DNA of 64,000 bases from NCBI GenBank assembly GCA_963777355.1, contig CAVZQK010000034.1, positions 1-64,000 on the forward strand, in the 5' to 3' direction. The position numbers were made by a program, and so were the translations under genes. Each line of letters begins with the position of its first letter. Positions within the stretch are counted from its first letter, which is position 1. Below are positions 8,971 to 17,443 of the stretch, piece by piece. Below the pieces are notes generated by a model. The model was not told where the DNA came from, searched no databases, and was given only the letters and a program-made list of their open reading frames with translations. The DNA is from DATJHM01 sp963777355 (GTDB taxonomy: Bacteria > Chloroflexota > Ktedonobacteria > Ktedonobacterales > Ktedonobacteraceae).

Positions 8971-9962
8971 ATCCCTTTCGCTATGAGCGTGTGTCTGACG
9001 CCTCTGCGGCCATTGCGCTGCTTGCTCAGGAGCCGCAAGGGGCCTTCCTCGCTGGTGGAACCAACCTTGTTGATCTGATGAAGCTGGGCGTCGCTCAACC
9101 CCAGGTGCTTATTGATATCTCGCACTTGCCACTTGATCGCGTCGAGTCGCTTCCTGATGGTGGTGTGCGCATTGGGGCCGCTGTGCGCAATAGTGACCTG
9201 GCTGCTGATCGTACTATTCGTGCGCACTATCCAATGCTTACACAGGCGCTGCTGGCGGGCGCTTCAGGCCAGTTGCGCAATCTAGCGACTACTGGCGGGA
9301 ATCTGTTGCAGCGGACGCGCTGTGTCTATTTCCAGGATGTCTCGAAGCCTTGCAATAAGCGTGAGCCGGGTAGCGGGTGTCCCGCACGCGAGGGGTATCA
9401 TCGCAATCTCGCTATTCTAGGTGCATCTGAAGCATGTATTGCCACGCATCCATCGGATATGGCTGTTGCCCTGGTTGCTCTGGATGCCGTTGTGCGTGTG
9501 TTAGGGCCAAACGGTGAGCGCGCTATCCCTCTAACTAGCTTCTACCGCTTACCAGGCGACGAGCCACAGCGCGATACCGTACTTGAGCACGGCGAGTTGA
9601 TTACTGCCGTCGATGTACCACCTCTTTCATTTGCCACTCACGCGCATTATCGCAAGGTGCGAGATCGTGCCTCGTACGCCTTTGCTCTGGTCTCCATTGC
9701 CGCCGCGCTGGATGTTGCTGATGATGGGATAGTGCGTGATGTCCGTATCGCCTTTGGGGGCGTTGCACATGCCCCCTGGCGGGCGTGGAAGGCTGAAGCT
9801 GTTTTGCGGGGAGCCCCAGCAACCGAAGAAGTTTTTCGTCGAGCTGCCGAGACCGAGCTTGCCGACGCGCAGCCTTTGAGCGAGAATGCCTTTAAAATTC
9901 CGCTTGCACGCAATATCCTTGTACGCACGCTGCTTGATCTGACACAGGGGGGAGATCGATGA
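8967..9962 (+). CDS. paoB: Molybdenum hydroxylase FAD-binding subunit (PaoB/YagS-like)
   Basis: 331 aa, ATG at 8967 overlapping the previous stop (ATGA). The FAD domain has FLAGGTNLVDLMKLGVAQP (about 28-46) and SGQLRNLATTGGNLLQRTRC (about 105-124). The cysteines in TRCVYFQDVSKPCNKREP and GSGCPA match the extra [4Fe-4S] loop that distinguishes PaoB/YagS from CoxM-type subunits. A CO dehydrogenase C-terminal domain follows (YAFALVSIAAALDV). It passes electrons from the Mo subunit via the Fe-S subunit to an acceptor. It overlaps the next gene by ATGA. Confidence 0.93.
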   Translation: MNPFRYERVSDASAAIALLAQEPQGAFLAGGTNLVDLMKLGVAQPQVLIDISHLPLDRVESLPDGGVRIGAAVRNSDLAADRTIRAHYPMLTQALLAGASGQLRNLATTGGNLLQRTRCVYFQDVSKPCNKREPGSGCPAREGYHRNLAILGASEACIATHPSDMAVALVALDAVVRVLGPNGERAIPLTSFYRLPGDEPQRDTVLEHGELITAVDVPPLSFATHAHYRKVRDRASYAFALVSIAAALDVADDGIVRDVRIAFGGVAHAPWRAWKAEAVLRGAPATEEVFRRAAETELADAQPLSENAFKIPLARNILVRTLLDLTQGGDR

Positions 9963-12052
9963 TAAGCACTACCAGACAAGGTGCCGTGGGTCAGGCGCTG
10001 AGCCGTGTTGATGGTCCAAAGAAAGTCACTGGTACAGCGGCCTATGCATTTGAGCACTTGCCTGATGAGGTAATGTACGCGTTTCCGGTACAGAGCACTA
10101 TCGCGAAAGGCCGTATTGTCTCGATTGATGCGAGAGCCGCGCAAGCTCTTCCTGGTGTGAAGATTGTGCTCACATACGAGAATGCGCCTCGTCTCAATCC
10201 CGAACTTGAACCGGAGATTGCCGTGCTGCAATCTAATACCGTAGCCTATCGTGGTCAGTTTGTGGCCGTGGCAGTCGCTGAAACACTAGAGGTTGCACGC
10301 CAGGCGGCAGACGCCGTTGTGGTGCACTACGAGGAGCAGCCTCACAGTGTTGTGTTGAAGACTGATCTCAGCAGCCTTTACAAACCCGAAAAGGTCAATC
10401 CCTTCCATCCAACCGATACAGCAAGCGGGGATGTTGAGGCCGCGCTGGCGTCTGCGCCTGTTTCAATCGATCATACCTATACTACTCCGCCATATCATAA
10501 CAATCCGCTCGAACCGCACGCCACGGTTGCGATATGGAGCGGTGCTGATAGCGTTACTCTCTACGACTCAAATCAGGGTTCGCATCTGATTCAAGATAAA
10601 GTGGCCCAGGCATTCGGTCTGGCGCTTGAGCATGTACGCGTGATTACGCCCTATGTCGGTGGTGGTTTTGGCTCGAAAGGGGCTACTCATCCACACGTGA
10701 TTCTCACGGTGATGGCGGCGAAGATAGTGGGTCGTCCAGTAAAATTTGCCCTCGCCCGCCAGCATATGTTTGCTATGACCGGCTATCGCACACCGACGAT
10801 CCAGCGTATTCGCCTGGGCGCAGACAAAGATGGTCATCTGACTGGCATCTCCCATGATGTTTTTGAGCAGACCTCGACCCTGAAAGAATTCGCAGAACAG
10901 ACCGCCATTGCCACGCGTATGATGTATGCCGCGCCCAATCGCTCTACTACGCATCGCCTGGCGCGACTCGATGTGCCTACGCCTGCATGGATGCGTGCGC
11001 CCGGCGAGTGTCCCGGCATGTTTGCGCTAGAATCTGCGATGGATGAGCTGGCTATCGAGTGCGGACTGGATCCCATCGAGCTGCGTATCCGCAACGAACC
11101 CGCTGTTGATCCTGAAAACGGGCGTCCTTTCAGTAGCCGGGGACTGGTTGCATGTCTGCGCGAAGGTGCACAACGTTTCGGCTGGCAAGCGCGAGACCCA
11201 AGATCAGGCGTCCGCTCTGCTGGTCGCTGGCTGATTGGAACTGGTGTGGCTGCCTCAACCTATCCCGTGCTGCGCAGACCCTCCACGGCCATTGCGCGGG
11301 TAGATCACGAGGGACAGTATAGCGTCCTCATCAATGCCACTGATATTGGCACTGGAGCCTGGACGGTGCTCACGCAGATCGCCGCCGATGCCCTCGACGT
11401 ACCCATAGAACGCGTACATATTGAGATTGGTGATACGTTGCTGCCGAGTGCATCTCTCGCAGGTGGCTCGATGGGAACATCCTCATGGGGAACCGCCATC
11501 GTCGAAGCTGCCCAGAAGCTCCGTGCGCGTCTTCAGGAAGTGCATGGCGTTATTCCCGTAGAAGGACTTGAAGTGCTGGGAGAGAGCGGAGCAAATCCCA
11601 ATGCACAGCGCTTCTCGATGCACTCTTTTGGTGCGCAGTTTGCCGAGGTACGTGTCAACCTTGACAGTGGCGAGGTGCGTGTCCCGCGCCTGCTCGGTGT
11701 CTTTGCCGCAGGTCATATTATGAACCCCAAGACCGCCCGTTCGCAGTTTCTCGGCGGCATGACGATGGGCCTCTCAATGGCGCTCCACGAGGCAAGTATT
11801 ATGGACCCACACTTTGGAGATTACGTCAACCACGACTTCGCAGAATATCATATTGCCACCAACGCCGATGTCGGAACAATTGATGTCTCCTGGATCGATG
11901 AAGATGATCCATACGTGAACCCGATGGGCGCGAAGGGGATTGGCGAGCTTGGCATCGTCGGTACCGCAGCCGCCATCGCCAATGCCGTCTATCACGCCAC
12001 CGGCATCCGTGTCCGCGATCTCCCCATCACCGTCGATAAGCTCCTCTCATAA
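9959..12052 (+). CDS. paoC: Molybdenum hydroxylase Mo-binding catalytic subunit (PaoC/YagR-like)
   Basis: 697 aa, slightly shorter than E. coli PaoC (about 730). It binds the molybdopterin cofactor and oxidises aldehydes or N-heterocycles. Seen: VDGPKKVTGTAAYAFEHLP at the N-terminus, the Q-loop/cofactor motif YVGGGFGSKGA (about 235), RAPGECPGMFALESAMDELA (about 345), GGSMGTSSWGTA (about 505), and near the C-terminus GAKGIGELGIVG with the catalytic glutamate. All key motifs are intact and the three genes are overlapping, so the complex should be functional. No PaoD/XdhC-type insertion chaperone is in the window, so it must be elsewhere. Substrate unknown. Confidence 0.94.
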   Translation: MISTTRQGAVGQALSRVDGPKKVTGTAAYAFEHLPDEVMYAFPVQSTIAKGRIVSIDARAAQALPGVKIVLTYENAPRLNPELEPEIAVLQSNTVAYRGQFVAVAVAETLEVARQAADAVVVHYEEQPHSVVLKTDLSSLYKPEKVNPFHPTDTASGDVEAALASAPVSIDHTYTTPPYHNNPLEPHATVAIWSGADSVTLYDSNQGSHLIQDKVAQAFGLALEHVRVITPYVGGGFGSKGATHPHVILTVMAAKIVGRPVKFALARQHMFAMTGYRTPTIQRIRLGADKDGHLTGISHDVFEQTSTLKEFAEQTAIATRMMYAAPNRSTTHRLARLDVPTPAWMRAPGECPGMFALESAMDELAIECGLDPIELRIRNEPAVDPENGRPFSSRGLVACLREGAQRFGWQARDPRSGVRSAGRWLIGTGVAASTYPVLRRPSTAIARVDHEGQYSVLINATDIGTGAWTVLTQIAADALDVPIERVHIEIGDTLLPSASLAGGSMGTSSWGTAIVEAAQKLRARLQEVHGVIPVEGLEVLGESGANPNAQRFSMHSFGAQFAEVRVNLDSGEVRVPRLLGVFAAGHIMNPKTARSQFLGGMTMGLSMALHEASIMDPHFGDYVNHDFAEYHIATNADVGTIDVSWIDEDDPYVNPMGAKGIGELGIVGTAAAIANAVYHATGIRVRDLPITVDKLLS

Positions 12053-12114
12053 GACAATTCTGCCTTGCCGCCGCTCTGGATTTTTCCTATTTGTGATCCA
12101 GAACGACGGCCAAA

Positions 12115-12400
12115 CAGAAATTGGCCTCCCCCTCCTCCGCAGAGACAGGTAGGGTCGGATGTTTATCGCTGACCGCCTCGGCGACCCAACCTCTTTCTTG
12201 CCGCCGACCAAACGCACGTAGGGCAGATCGGCTTGGCCGTCTCCTGCTCGCCGAGCGATTCTCTCGCCCCACCGCGAGGGCGCGAAATGGACTCCCGCCG
12301 TGCTCTTTCATCCTTCCTCAAAAAATGTGTCCGGCAAAGAGAACGGATCTGCGCCAACAATTTTGCCCTCTCCCCAAAATGTGTCGGGGAGAGGGCAAAA
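12115..12400. repeat. Composite intergenic repeat cluster (families A and B)
   Basis: After paoC and before the defence island there is no convincing gene in 12053-12459. A family A-like unit (GGTAGGGTCGG..., about 12150-12182) is followed by a family B 40-mer at 12215-12254 (CACGTAGGGCAGATCGGCTT onward), which recurs at 36368 and 36437. Two AAAATGTGTC motifs follow, at about 12325 and 12376, the second in a perfect hairpin. Confidence 0.75.
12361..12400. terminator. Perfect 15-bp hairpin, terminator-like, AAAATGTGTC loop
   Basis: Arms 12361-12375 and 12386-12400 are exact inverted copies ending in TTTT/AAAA, and the 10-nt loop is the repeat-family motif AAAATGTGTC. It lies 60 bp beyond the end of the minus-strand metallopeptidase gene and 310 bp beyond paoC, so it can terminate both. 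Confidence 0.65.
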
Positions 12401-12459
12401 AGCGGAGAGAGAATTGATACTCGCCTTTCCTGGAAATCTACTAAATTTGTTATTCTTTC

Positions 12460-13185
12460 TTAGTACTCCCATGTCTCATGCCCTAGTGGCGCTCGATTGA
12501 GTTCTTCGCGGTAATGTTGCCACAACGGCATAAAGTTATTCATATAACCCACAAATCGCTCATTGTGATGCCGCTCAAGCAGATGCACTATTTCATGGAC
12601 GATGATATATTCTAAGCAATGGACGGGCTTCTTGGCAAGCTCAAGATTTAACCAGATTCGACAGGCTTTTGCGTTGCATGTCCCCCACCTGGTCTTCATC
12701 TGCTTCACGCCCCACTCGGCCACCTCTACCCCGATAGCCGTCTCCCATTTTGCCAGCAGAGGGACAATCTCTTCTTTAAGCCGCTGCCGATACCACCTCT
12801 CCAGAACGCGCTCGCGCTCAGCAACGCTACTGCCAGGACGCACAAAGAGATCCATGATCTTATTGTTGCGCAACCCTACTGCTCCAGACCCTTCGCGGTA
12901 AATTACGTTGAGGAGATATCGCCTGCCTTGATAGTAATGGCTCTCACCGGAGACAAACTCTCGTGCGGATTGGCGCTCCTGTCCCGCAAATTTCGCCTGT
13001 TGGCGCTTGATCCATGCCAGCTTGGAGATGGTAAAAAGCCGGACCGCTTCATCAGTCATACGCAATGGTGCCGCCACCCGTATCCTCCCCCCTGGCGGAT
13101 AGACACCAAGATGCAGATTCTTGATGTCCTTCCTCACTACATCTACGACAAAACCATCGACGCTGATCTGATGCATACTATTCAA
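12460..13185 (-). CDS. DUF45 / YgjP-like zinc metallopeptidase in the type I RM operon
   Basis: About 241 aa. The SprT/YgjP-like fold is shown by WGTCNAKACRIWLNLELAKK (about 165-184) and the zinc motif IIVHEIVHLLERHHNERF (HExxH plus a downstream His, about 197-214). The N-terminal half, KNLHLGVYPPGGRIRVAAP, is typical of the family. The TTG at 13185 overlaps the hsdR stop by 4 bases; the alternative is ATG at 13176. Such metallopeptidases often sit beside hsdR, but their role in restriction is not established. It is the last gene of the operon. Confidence 0.88.
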   Translation of the reverse strand: MNSMHQISVDGFVVDVVRKDIKNLHLGVYPPGGRIRVAAPLRMTDEAVRLFTISKLAWIKRQQAKFAGQERQSAREFVSGESHYYQGRRYLLNVIYREGSGAVGLRNNKIMDLFVRPGSSVAERERVLERWYRQRLKEEIVPLLAKWETAIGVEVAEWGVKQMKTRWGTCNAKACRIWLNLELAKKPVHCLEYIIVHEIVHLLERHHNERFVGYMNNFMPLWQHYREELNRAPLGHETWEY

Positions 13186-16100
13186 TACTCGCTTTGTTTT
13201 TTTACGATGTCGAAAATGGTGTTTGTGATACTATCATCTGGCAGCAGCTTGCGGATCTCGTTCCGCACCTCTTTTTCCTTGATCTTGTTGCCATGCCAGC
13301 CATCCTTTTTCGTCCTGCGGATCGCCCTGTCTACCTCATTTGCTAACTGCTCATTATCTGGTATTGTACTATAGCTGGCAAGCGTTTCATAGATCGCTCG
13401 CTTGGCGAAGGTATTTAATGACGCTGGATAGTCTGTCCCGCTGCTGGGATTCTGGACTTGCCCGACTAGTTTGACGATCTCTTTCAAGTACTGCTCGTAT
13501 TCTTGCGCTTGATTCTGCCGTTCTTGTATCAGGGTGTCGAGCAGTTCTGACATCTTATCGTAGTATACAGGGTTGATGGGCCGCTCGTTAACGATGACTT
13601 TGCGCAGGTTATTTTCAATGGTTTCGGCCATTGCCTCTTTGTTCTTTCTGATCCCCTCCGGCAATGTATCCAATGCCCCCGCCCCTCGTTCTACAATCAG
13701 TTGCAGCAAGGGGACCTTATCGAAGGCTGAGAGGGTTACGCTGTCTTCTGCGCGAATATAGGTGTCGATCAGGTGGCGCATTGCTGGCTCGTACACTTTC
13801 ATGTCGATGTAGTCGCCACTCGCCAGTTTGACCTCTCTGCGTACTGTTTCGTAGTAGTCCGCCTCTTGCTTGATCTGCGCGATCTCTTGCGCTGAATAGC
13901 CCGCCTCTGCCAGTTCATTGGCGATGTTGGCAAAGGCGCGGATCAGCGATGCGGTGAGCTTATAGAGCAGGACGCGTTTGGGCTCGTTCTCTTTGAGGGC
14001 ATTCTTGTCTGCTGTATCCCTGGCACAGAAGTAGTGGATGTACTCTGTGGTTCCCTTTGGGGGATTGACCGCTTCGCAGAGGGCTTTGATGGCCTCACGC
14101 GCATCTTGGAGCCGCTCTCTGGCTTTCTCTTTGCGCTCACTTAGCAGCCCTTCGACATCTTTCTTCTCATAGCCATCCAGGGCCGCCGAGGTGTAGTCCT
14201 GAATTGAGCCTTCCAGACTCTTAAAAAGATCCTTATAATCGACGATATAGCCATAGTCTTTGTCTACGCCGTCCAGACGGTTGACGCGGCAGATGGCCTG
14301 GAAGAGTCCATGATCGCGCATCTGTTTGTCGATGTAGAGATAGGTTGCCGAGGGCGCGTCGAATCCGGTCAGGAGCTTGTCGACGACGATGAGCAGTCTC
14401 ATCTGTCCCGGTTCCTCTATGAACTTTTTTTTGACCTCTTGCTCAAATGCTTCGGGCGTTTTTCCGTCGAGCATTTTATTATAGATCTCGTACTGCCTCA
14501 GCTTCTCGGTCAGGCCTTCTGCGCCTGTTTTCTCTCCTTTGATGTCTTTTGCGGATGGCTTGTACGAGGTGACGATGGCGCATTTGTCAAATCCCCGCGA
14601 GGTGAATAGTTCATAGAATTTGCACGCCTGGTAGATGCTGCCGGAGACGAGCATGGCGTTCCCTCGCCCGCTTTGCAGGCGTGGCTGGATATCCATATCA
14701 AACATAATATCTGCTACGATCTTTTCGAGCCGCGATTGTGAGCTGAAGACCTTTTGCAGCGTCCCCCACTTCTGTTTGAGCTGAGCGCGGGCCGTATCAT
14801 TTAATCCCCTGGTCTTGATCTCAAACAACTGATCTATTTTATTCGGTGAGGTAAGACTCTGCTCGATGTTCCGCGCCTCATAGCGCAGGTCTAGTACGAC
14901 CTTATCGATAATGGCCTCGTCAAATTTGTAGGTGTGAATATATTTCCCGAAGATCTCGACGCTTTTTTCTTTGTCGTTTTTCAAAAGCGGGGTGCCGGTG
15001 AAGCCGATGAACATGGCGTTGGGCAGGATGAGCTTCATGGCTTCGTGTAGTTCACCCGATTGTGTGCGATGACACTCGTCGACAAAGACGTAGATATCGC
15101 CTTTGGCCTTGAAGCCGGGTGGGATATTTCTTTTGACTTCTTTGATAAATCCGCTGACATCGCTCTCTTCTTTGCCTGCGAACTTATGGATGAGCGAACA
15201 GAGCAGCCAGGGCAGGCTGGCATTGAGCTTTTCCAGCAGATCTTTGCCGCTTTTGGTCCTATAGATCTTTTCGTTGACGCCTTTGAAGACGCGCTCGATC
15301 TGCTCGTCCAGTTCAGTGCGATCAGTGATAATCAGGACGCGAGCATCGCGCACGTTCTCGCGAATCCACTTCGCCAGCCAGACCATTGTCAGACTCTTGC
15401 CGCTCCCCTGGGTGTGCCAGATGATGCCGCCCTCGCGTCTACGCACCCGTTCCTGGGCCGCACGGACGCCGAAGTACTGGTTGGGCCGAGCGAGCTTCTT
15501 GATACCGCCGTCGAAGACGATGAAATTATGGATAAGCTCCAGAAAACGTGTCTTCTCGCAGAGCTGGATGATCTGCCGGTCCAGCGGATTTTCAATCGTG
15601 CTCTCTTCTTTCCAGGTCAGATACTGTGTTTCGGGCGTTTCGATGGTCCCATAGCGCAGCCCTTCGCTATCATTGCCCGCCATGACCATCTGCATTGTGG
15701 TGAAGAAGGGCAGGATAAACTGTTTGTCCTGGTTGGCAATATTCTGCCGAATCCCCTCGCTAACCGAAACCACCGAGCGTTTTAGCTCCAGCACCCCTAG
15801 CGCGATCCCATTTACATAGAGCACGACATCAGGCCGCTTGGTATTCTCGCCCTTCACCGTTACCTCTTCGGCAAGCGCAAAATCGTTCTCCAGAGGATGC
15901 TCCCAGTCGATCAGTCGGACTGTCTCCATATTCTCGCCCACGTCCGGCCTGACCTTGACACCGTAGCGCAGCAGGCCATAGACCTCTTTATTGAGGTCAT
16001 AGAGGCTTCTCGTCTGGTCCCCGGCCACCTTTTCCAGCTCATACAGCGCCTTGCTCATCATGCGCTCATCGTGTCCCTGCTTTTTTAGGAAGCGGCGCAG

Positions 16101-16232
16101 ATAAAACGCTTCAATATTACTGTTATCAGGCCGATCTTTCCAGTTGTCCAGGTAGGTATAGCCCAACTGTTGACAGAATACTTTGACTACACGGTCCTGA
16201 GTAGCGCGTTCTAGCTGGCCGACTGTACTCAT
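13182..16232 (-). CDS. hsdR: Type I restriction endonuclease subunit R
   Basis: 1016 aa, the usual HsdR length. It translocates DNA using ATP and cleaves unmodified DNA as part of HsdR2M2S. The N-terminal PD-(D/E)XK nuclease shows RPDVVLYVNGIALGVLELKR (about 132-151). The helicase core has Walker A HTQGSGKSLTMVW (about 275), DECHRTQSGE (DEAD-like box, about 385) and FIGFTGTPLL (motif III). Motif VI-region LFQAICRVNRLDG lies further on, and the C-terminus is alpha-helical for complex assembly. ATG at 16232 overlaps the hsdS stop (ATGA). All motifs are intact. Confidence 0.96.
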   Translation of the reverse strand: MSTVGQLERATQDRVVKVFCQQLGYTYLDNWKDRPDNSNIEAFYLRRFLKKQGHDERMMSKALYELEKVAGDQTRSLYDLNKEVYGLLRYGVKVRPDVGENMETVRLIDWEHPLENDFALAEEVTVKGENTKRPDVVLYVNGIALGVLELKRSVVSVSEGIRQNIANQDKQFILPFFTTMQMVMAGNDSEGLRYGTIETPETQYLTWKEESTIENPLDRQIIQLCEKTRFLELIHNFIVFDGGIKKLARPNQYFGVRAAQERVRRREGGIIWHTQGSGKSLTMVWLAKWIRENVRDARVLIITDRTELDEQIERVFKGVNEKIYRTKSGKDLLEKLNASLPWLLCSLIHKFAGKEESDVSGFIKEVKRNIPPGFKAKGDIYVFVDECHRTQSGELHEAMKLILPNAMFIGFTGTPLLKNDKEKSVEIFGKYIHTYKFDEAIIDKVVLDLRYEARNIEQSLTSPNKIDQLFEIKTRGLNDTARAQLKQKWGTLQKVFSSQSRLEKIVADIMFDMDIQPRLQSGRGNAMLVSGSIYQACKFYELFTSRGFDKCAIVTSYKPSAKDIKGEKTGAEGLTEKLRQYEIYNKMLDGKTPEAFEQEVKKKFIEEPGQMRLLIVVDKLLTGFDAPSATYLYIDKQMRDHGLFQAICRVNRLDGVDKDYGYIVDYKDLFKSLEGSIQDYTSAALDGYEKKDVEGLLSERKEKARERLQDAREAIKALCEAVNPPKGTTEYIHYFCARDTADKNALKENEPKRVLLYKLTASLIRAFANIANELAEAGYSAQEIAQIKQEADYYETVRREVKLASGDYIDMKVYEPAMRHLIDTYIRAEDSVTLSAFDKVPLLQLIVERGAGALDTLPEGIRKNKEAMAETIENNLRKVIVNERPINPVYYDKMSELLDTLIQERQNQAQEYEQYLKEIVKLVGQVQNPSSGTDYPASLNTFAKRAIYETLASYSTIPDNEQLANEVDRAIRRTKKDGWHGNKIKEKEVRNEIRKLLPDDSITNTIFDIVKKQSEY

Positions 16233-17443
16233 ACTAACCTCGTCTTCCCTGTGAGGAGTTCCTGCATCATGCCTTGCTTCAAAGCGCGAGTCTTCTCGCG
16301 CCTCTTCTCTAAAGCGACAATTTCAGCGTCCATGTCTGAAAGAATGGTAGCGATAGCTTGTTGTTCATTTATCGGCGGTAAAGAAATTGTATGATTTTTG
16401 ATAACATTCCAATCTGTGCGTGGCATATGTGTGCCATATGCAGAACTCGCAGCATCAATAAAACGATTTGTCTGAACAAGTTGAAATAGATATTGACCAT
16501 TTACAACATCAATATTGGGAACGAATGGCCAAATTTCCGTAGAACAAATCCCATCCCTGTTCGCCAGCCAGTACTTTCTTAGATATGCACGTAGCCTACC
16601 AAATAAGATATCTCCACTATTAAATTGTGCTTTAAGGGAGGAATTTTCTAGTCGTAGTTGCGTAGCCAATTAATTGCCCGGAACTTTGGCTTATGTGCTC
16701 TAACTCAATACAAAATGAAGATTTGTCAAATCTTTTTGGATTGACTCTCTTTTTGCGAATAGTAGCAATTTGTTCAAATTTATATAGGTTCCACTCAGTC
16801 GGAATCATGCCTAATTCGGTTCTTTTATCGCTTGGTTTTAGCTTACTATTAAACCCCGGCAACCGCATCTTACCAGTGAGAAGCTGCTGCATCGTTGCCT
16901 GCTTGATATCGCGCTTCTTGGCGATGAGTTTGTCGAGCGATGCAATCAGAGCGTCCACGTCGTGAGAGGACGGTGGCGATGGCTTGTTGTTCGGGAAGAG
17001 GAGGGAGAAGAATTTGATAACTATGGACATTGTTCCTATTTAACGTTGGAACACCGGAGCCAGTCCCCAATTGTTCTAATTTAATGCTTACATACAAATA
17101 ATAAATAAATTTTGGTAAATTGCCTTTAAAATTAGTTACCCATAATGAAGTATTATGTGGCCAATAGTCGTCTTCAATGTAGTTAACCTTACCAATAGTA
17201 CCCGAACGTCCTGTGACGACTCCCGGAGCTTTGGCTTTGAAGCTAGAATGGTAATTTATCACTCCATTAGAATAAACAACAGAGATAGCTACCTATCTTC
17301 AAGTGTGATGTAGGCAAATCAAAACCTCTTTGTAATGGTGCTATCTCTATTAATTTTTTTACTTCCCAACCTGATGGTATTATCTTAATCTCAGTTTTCT
17401 TGTACTCTGATTTTTGATTCGTATTTTGTTCTGCTATTGCCAT
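16229..17443 (-). pseudogene. hsdS: Type I restriction-modification specificity subunit, three frameshifts
   Basis: HsdS carries two target-recognition domains separated by helical spacers. ATG at 17443 lies inside the end of hsdM. TRD1 starts IPSGWEVKKLIEIAPLQRG, breaks near 17270-17290, continues with AKAPGVVTGRSGTIGKVNYI and LPEQQAIATVL, and breaks again near 16960-16975. The central spacer DKLIAKKRDIKQATMQQLL leads into TRD2 (LGMIPTEWNLYKFEQIATI), which breaks near 16650-16670 before the end (LPPINEQQAIATILSDMDAE, MMQELLTGKTRLV). Joined length is about 405 aa, normal for HsdS. As read, neither methylation nor restriction specificity could be assembled, although hsdM and hsdR are intact. 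Confidence 0.9.

Noticed and set aside
9647..10231. Minus-strand open frame of 194 codons
   Set aside because: Antisense to paoB/paoC, which are intact and overlapping.
15060..15785. Plus-strand open frame of 241 codons
   Set aside because: It lies entirely antisense to intact hsdR, with no family motif and no ribosome site.
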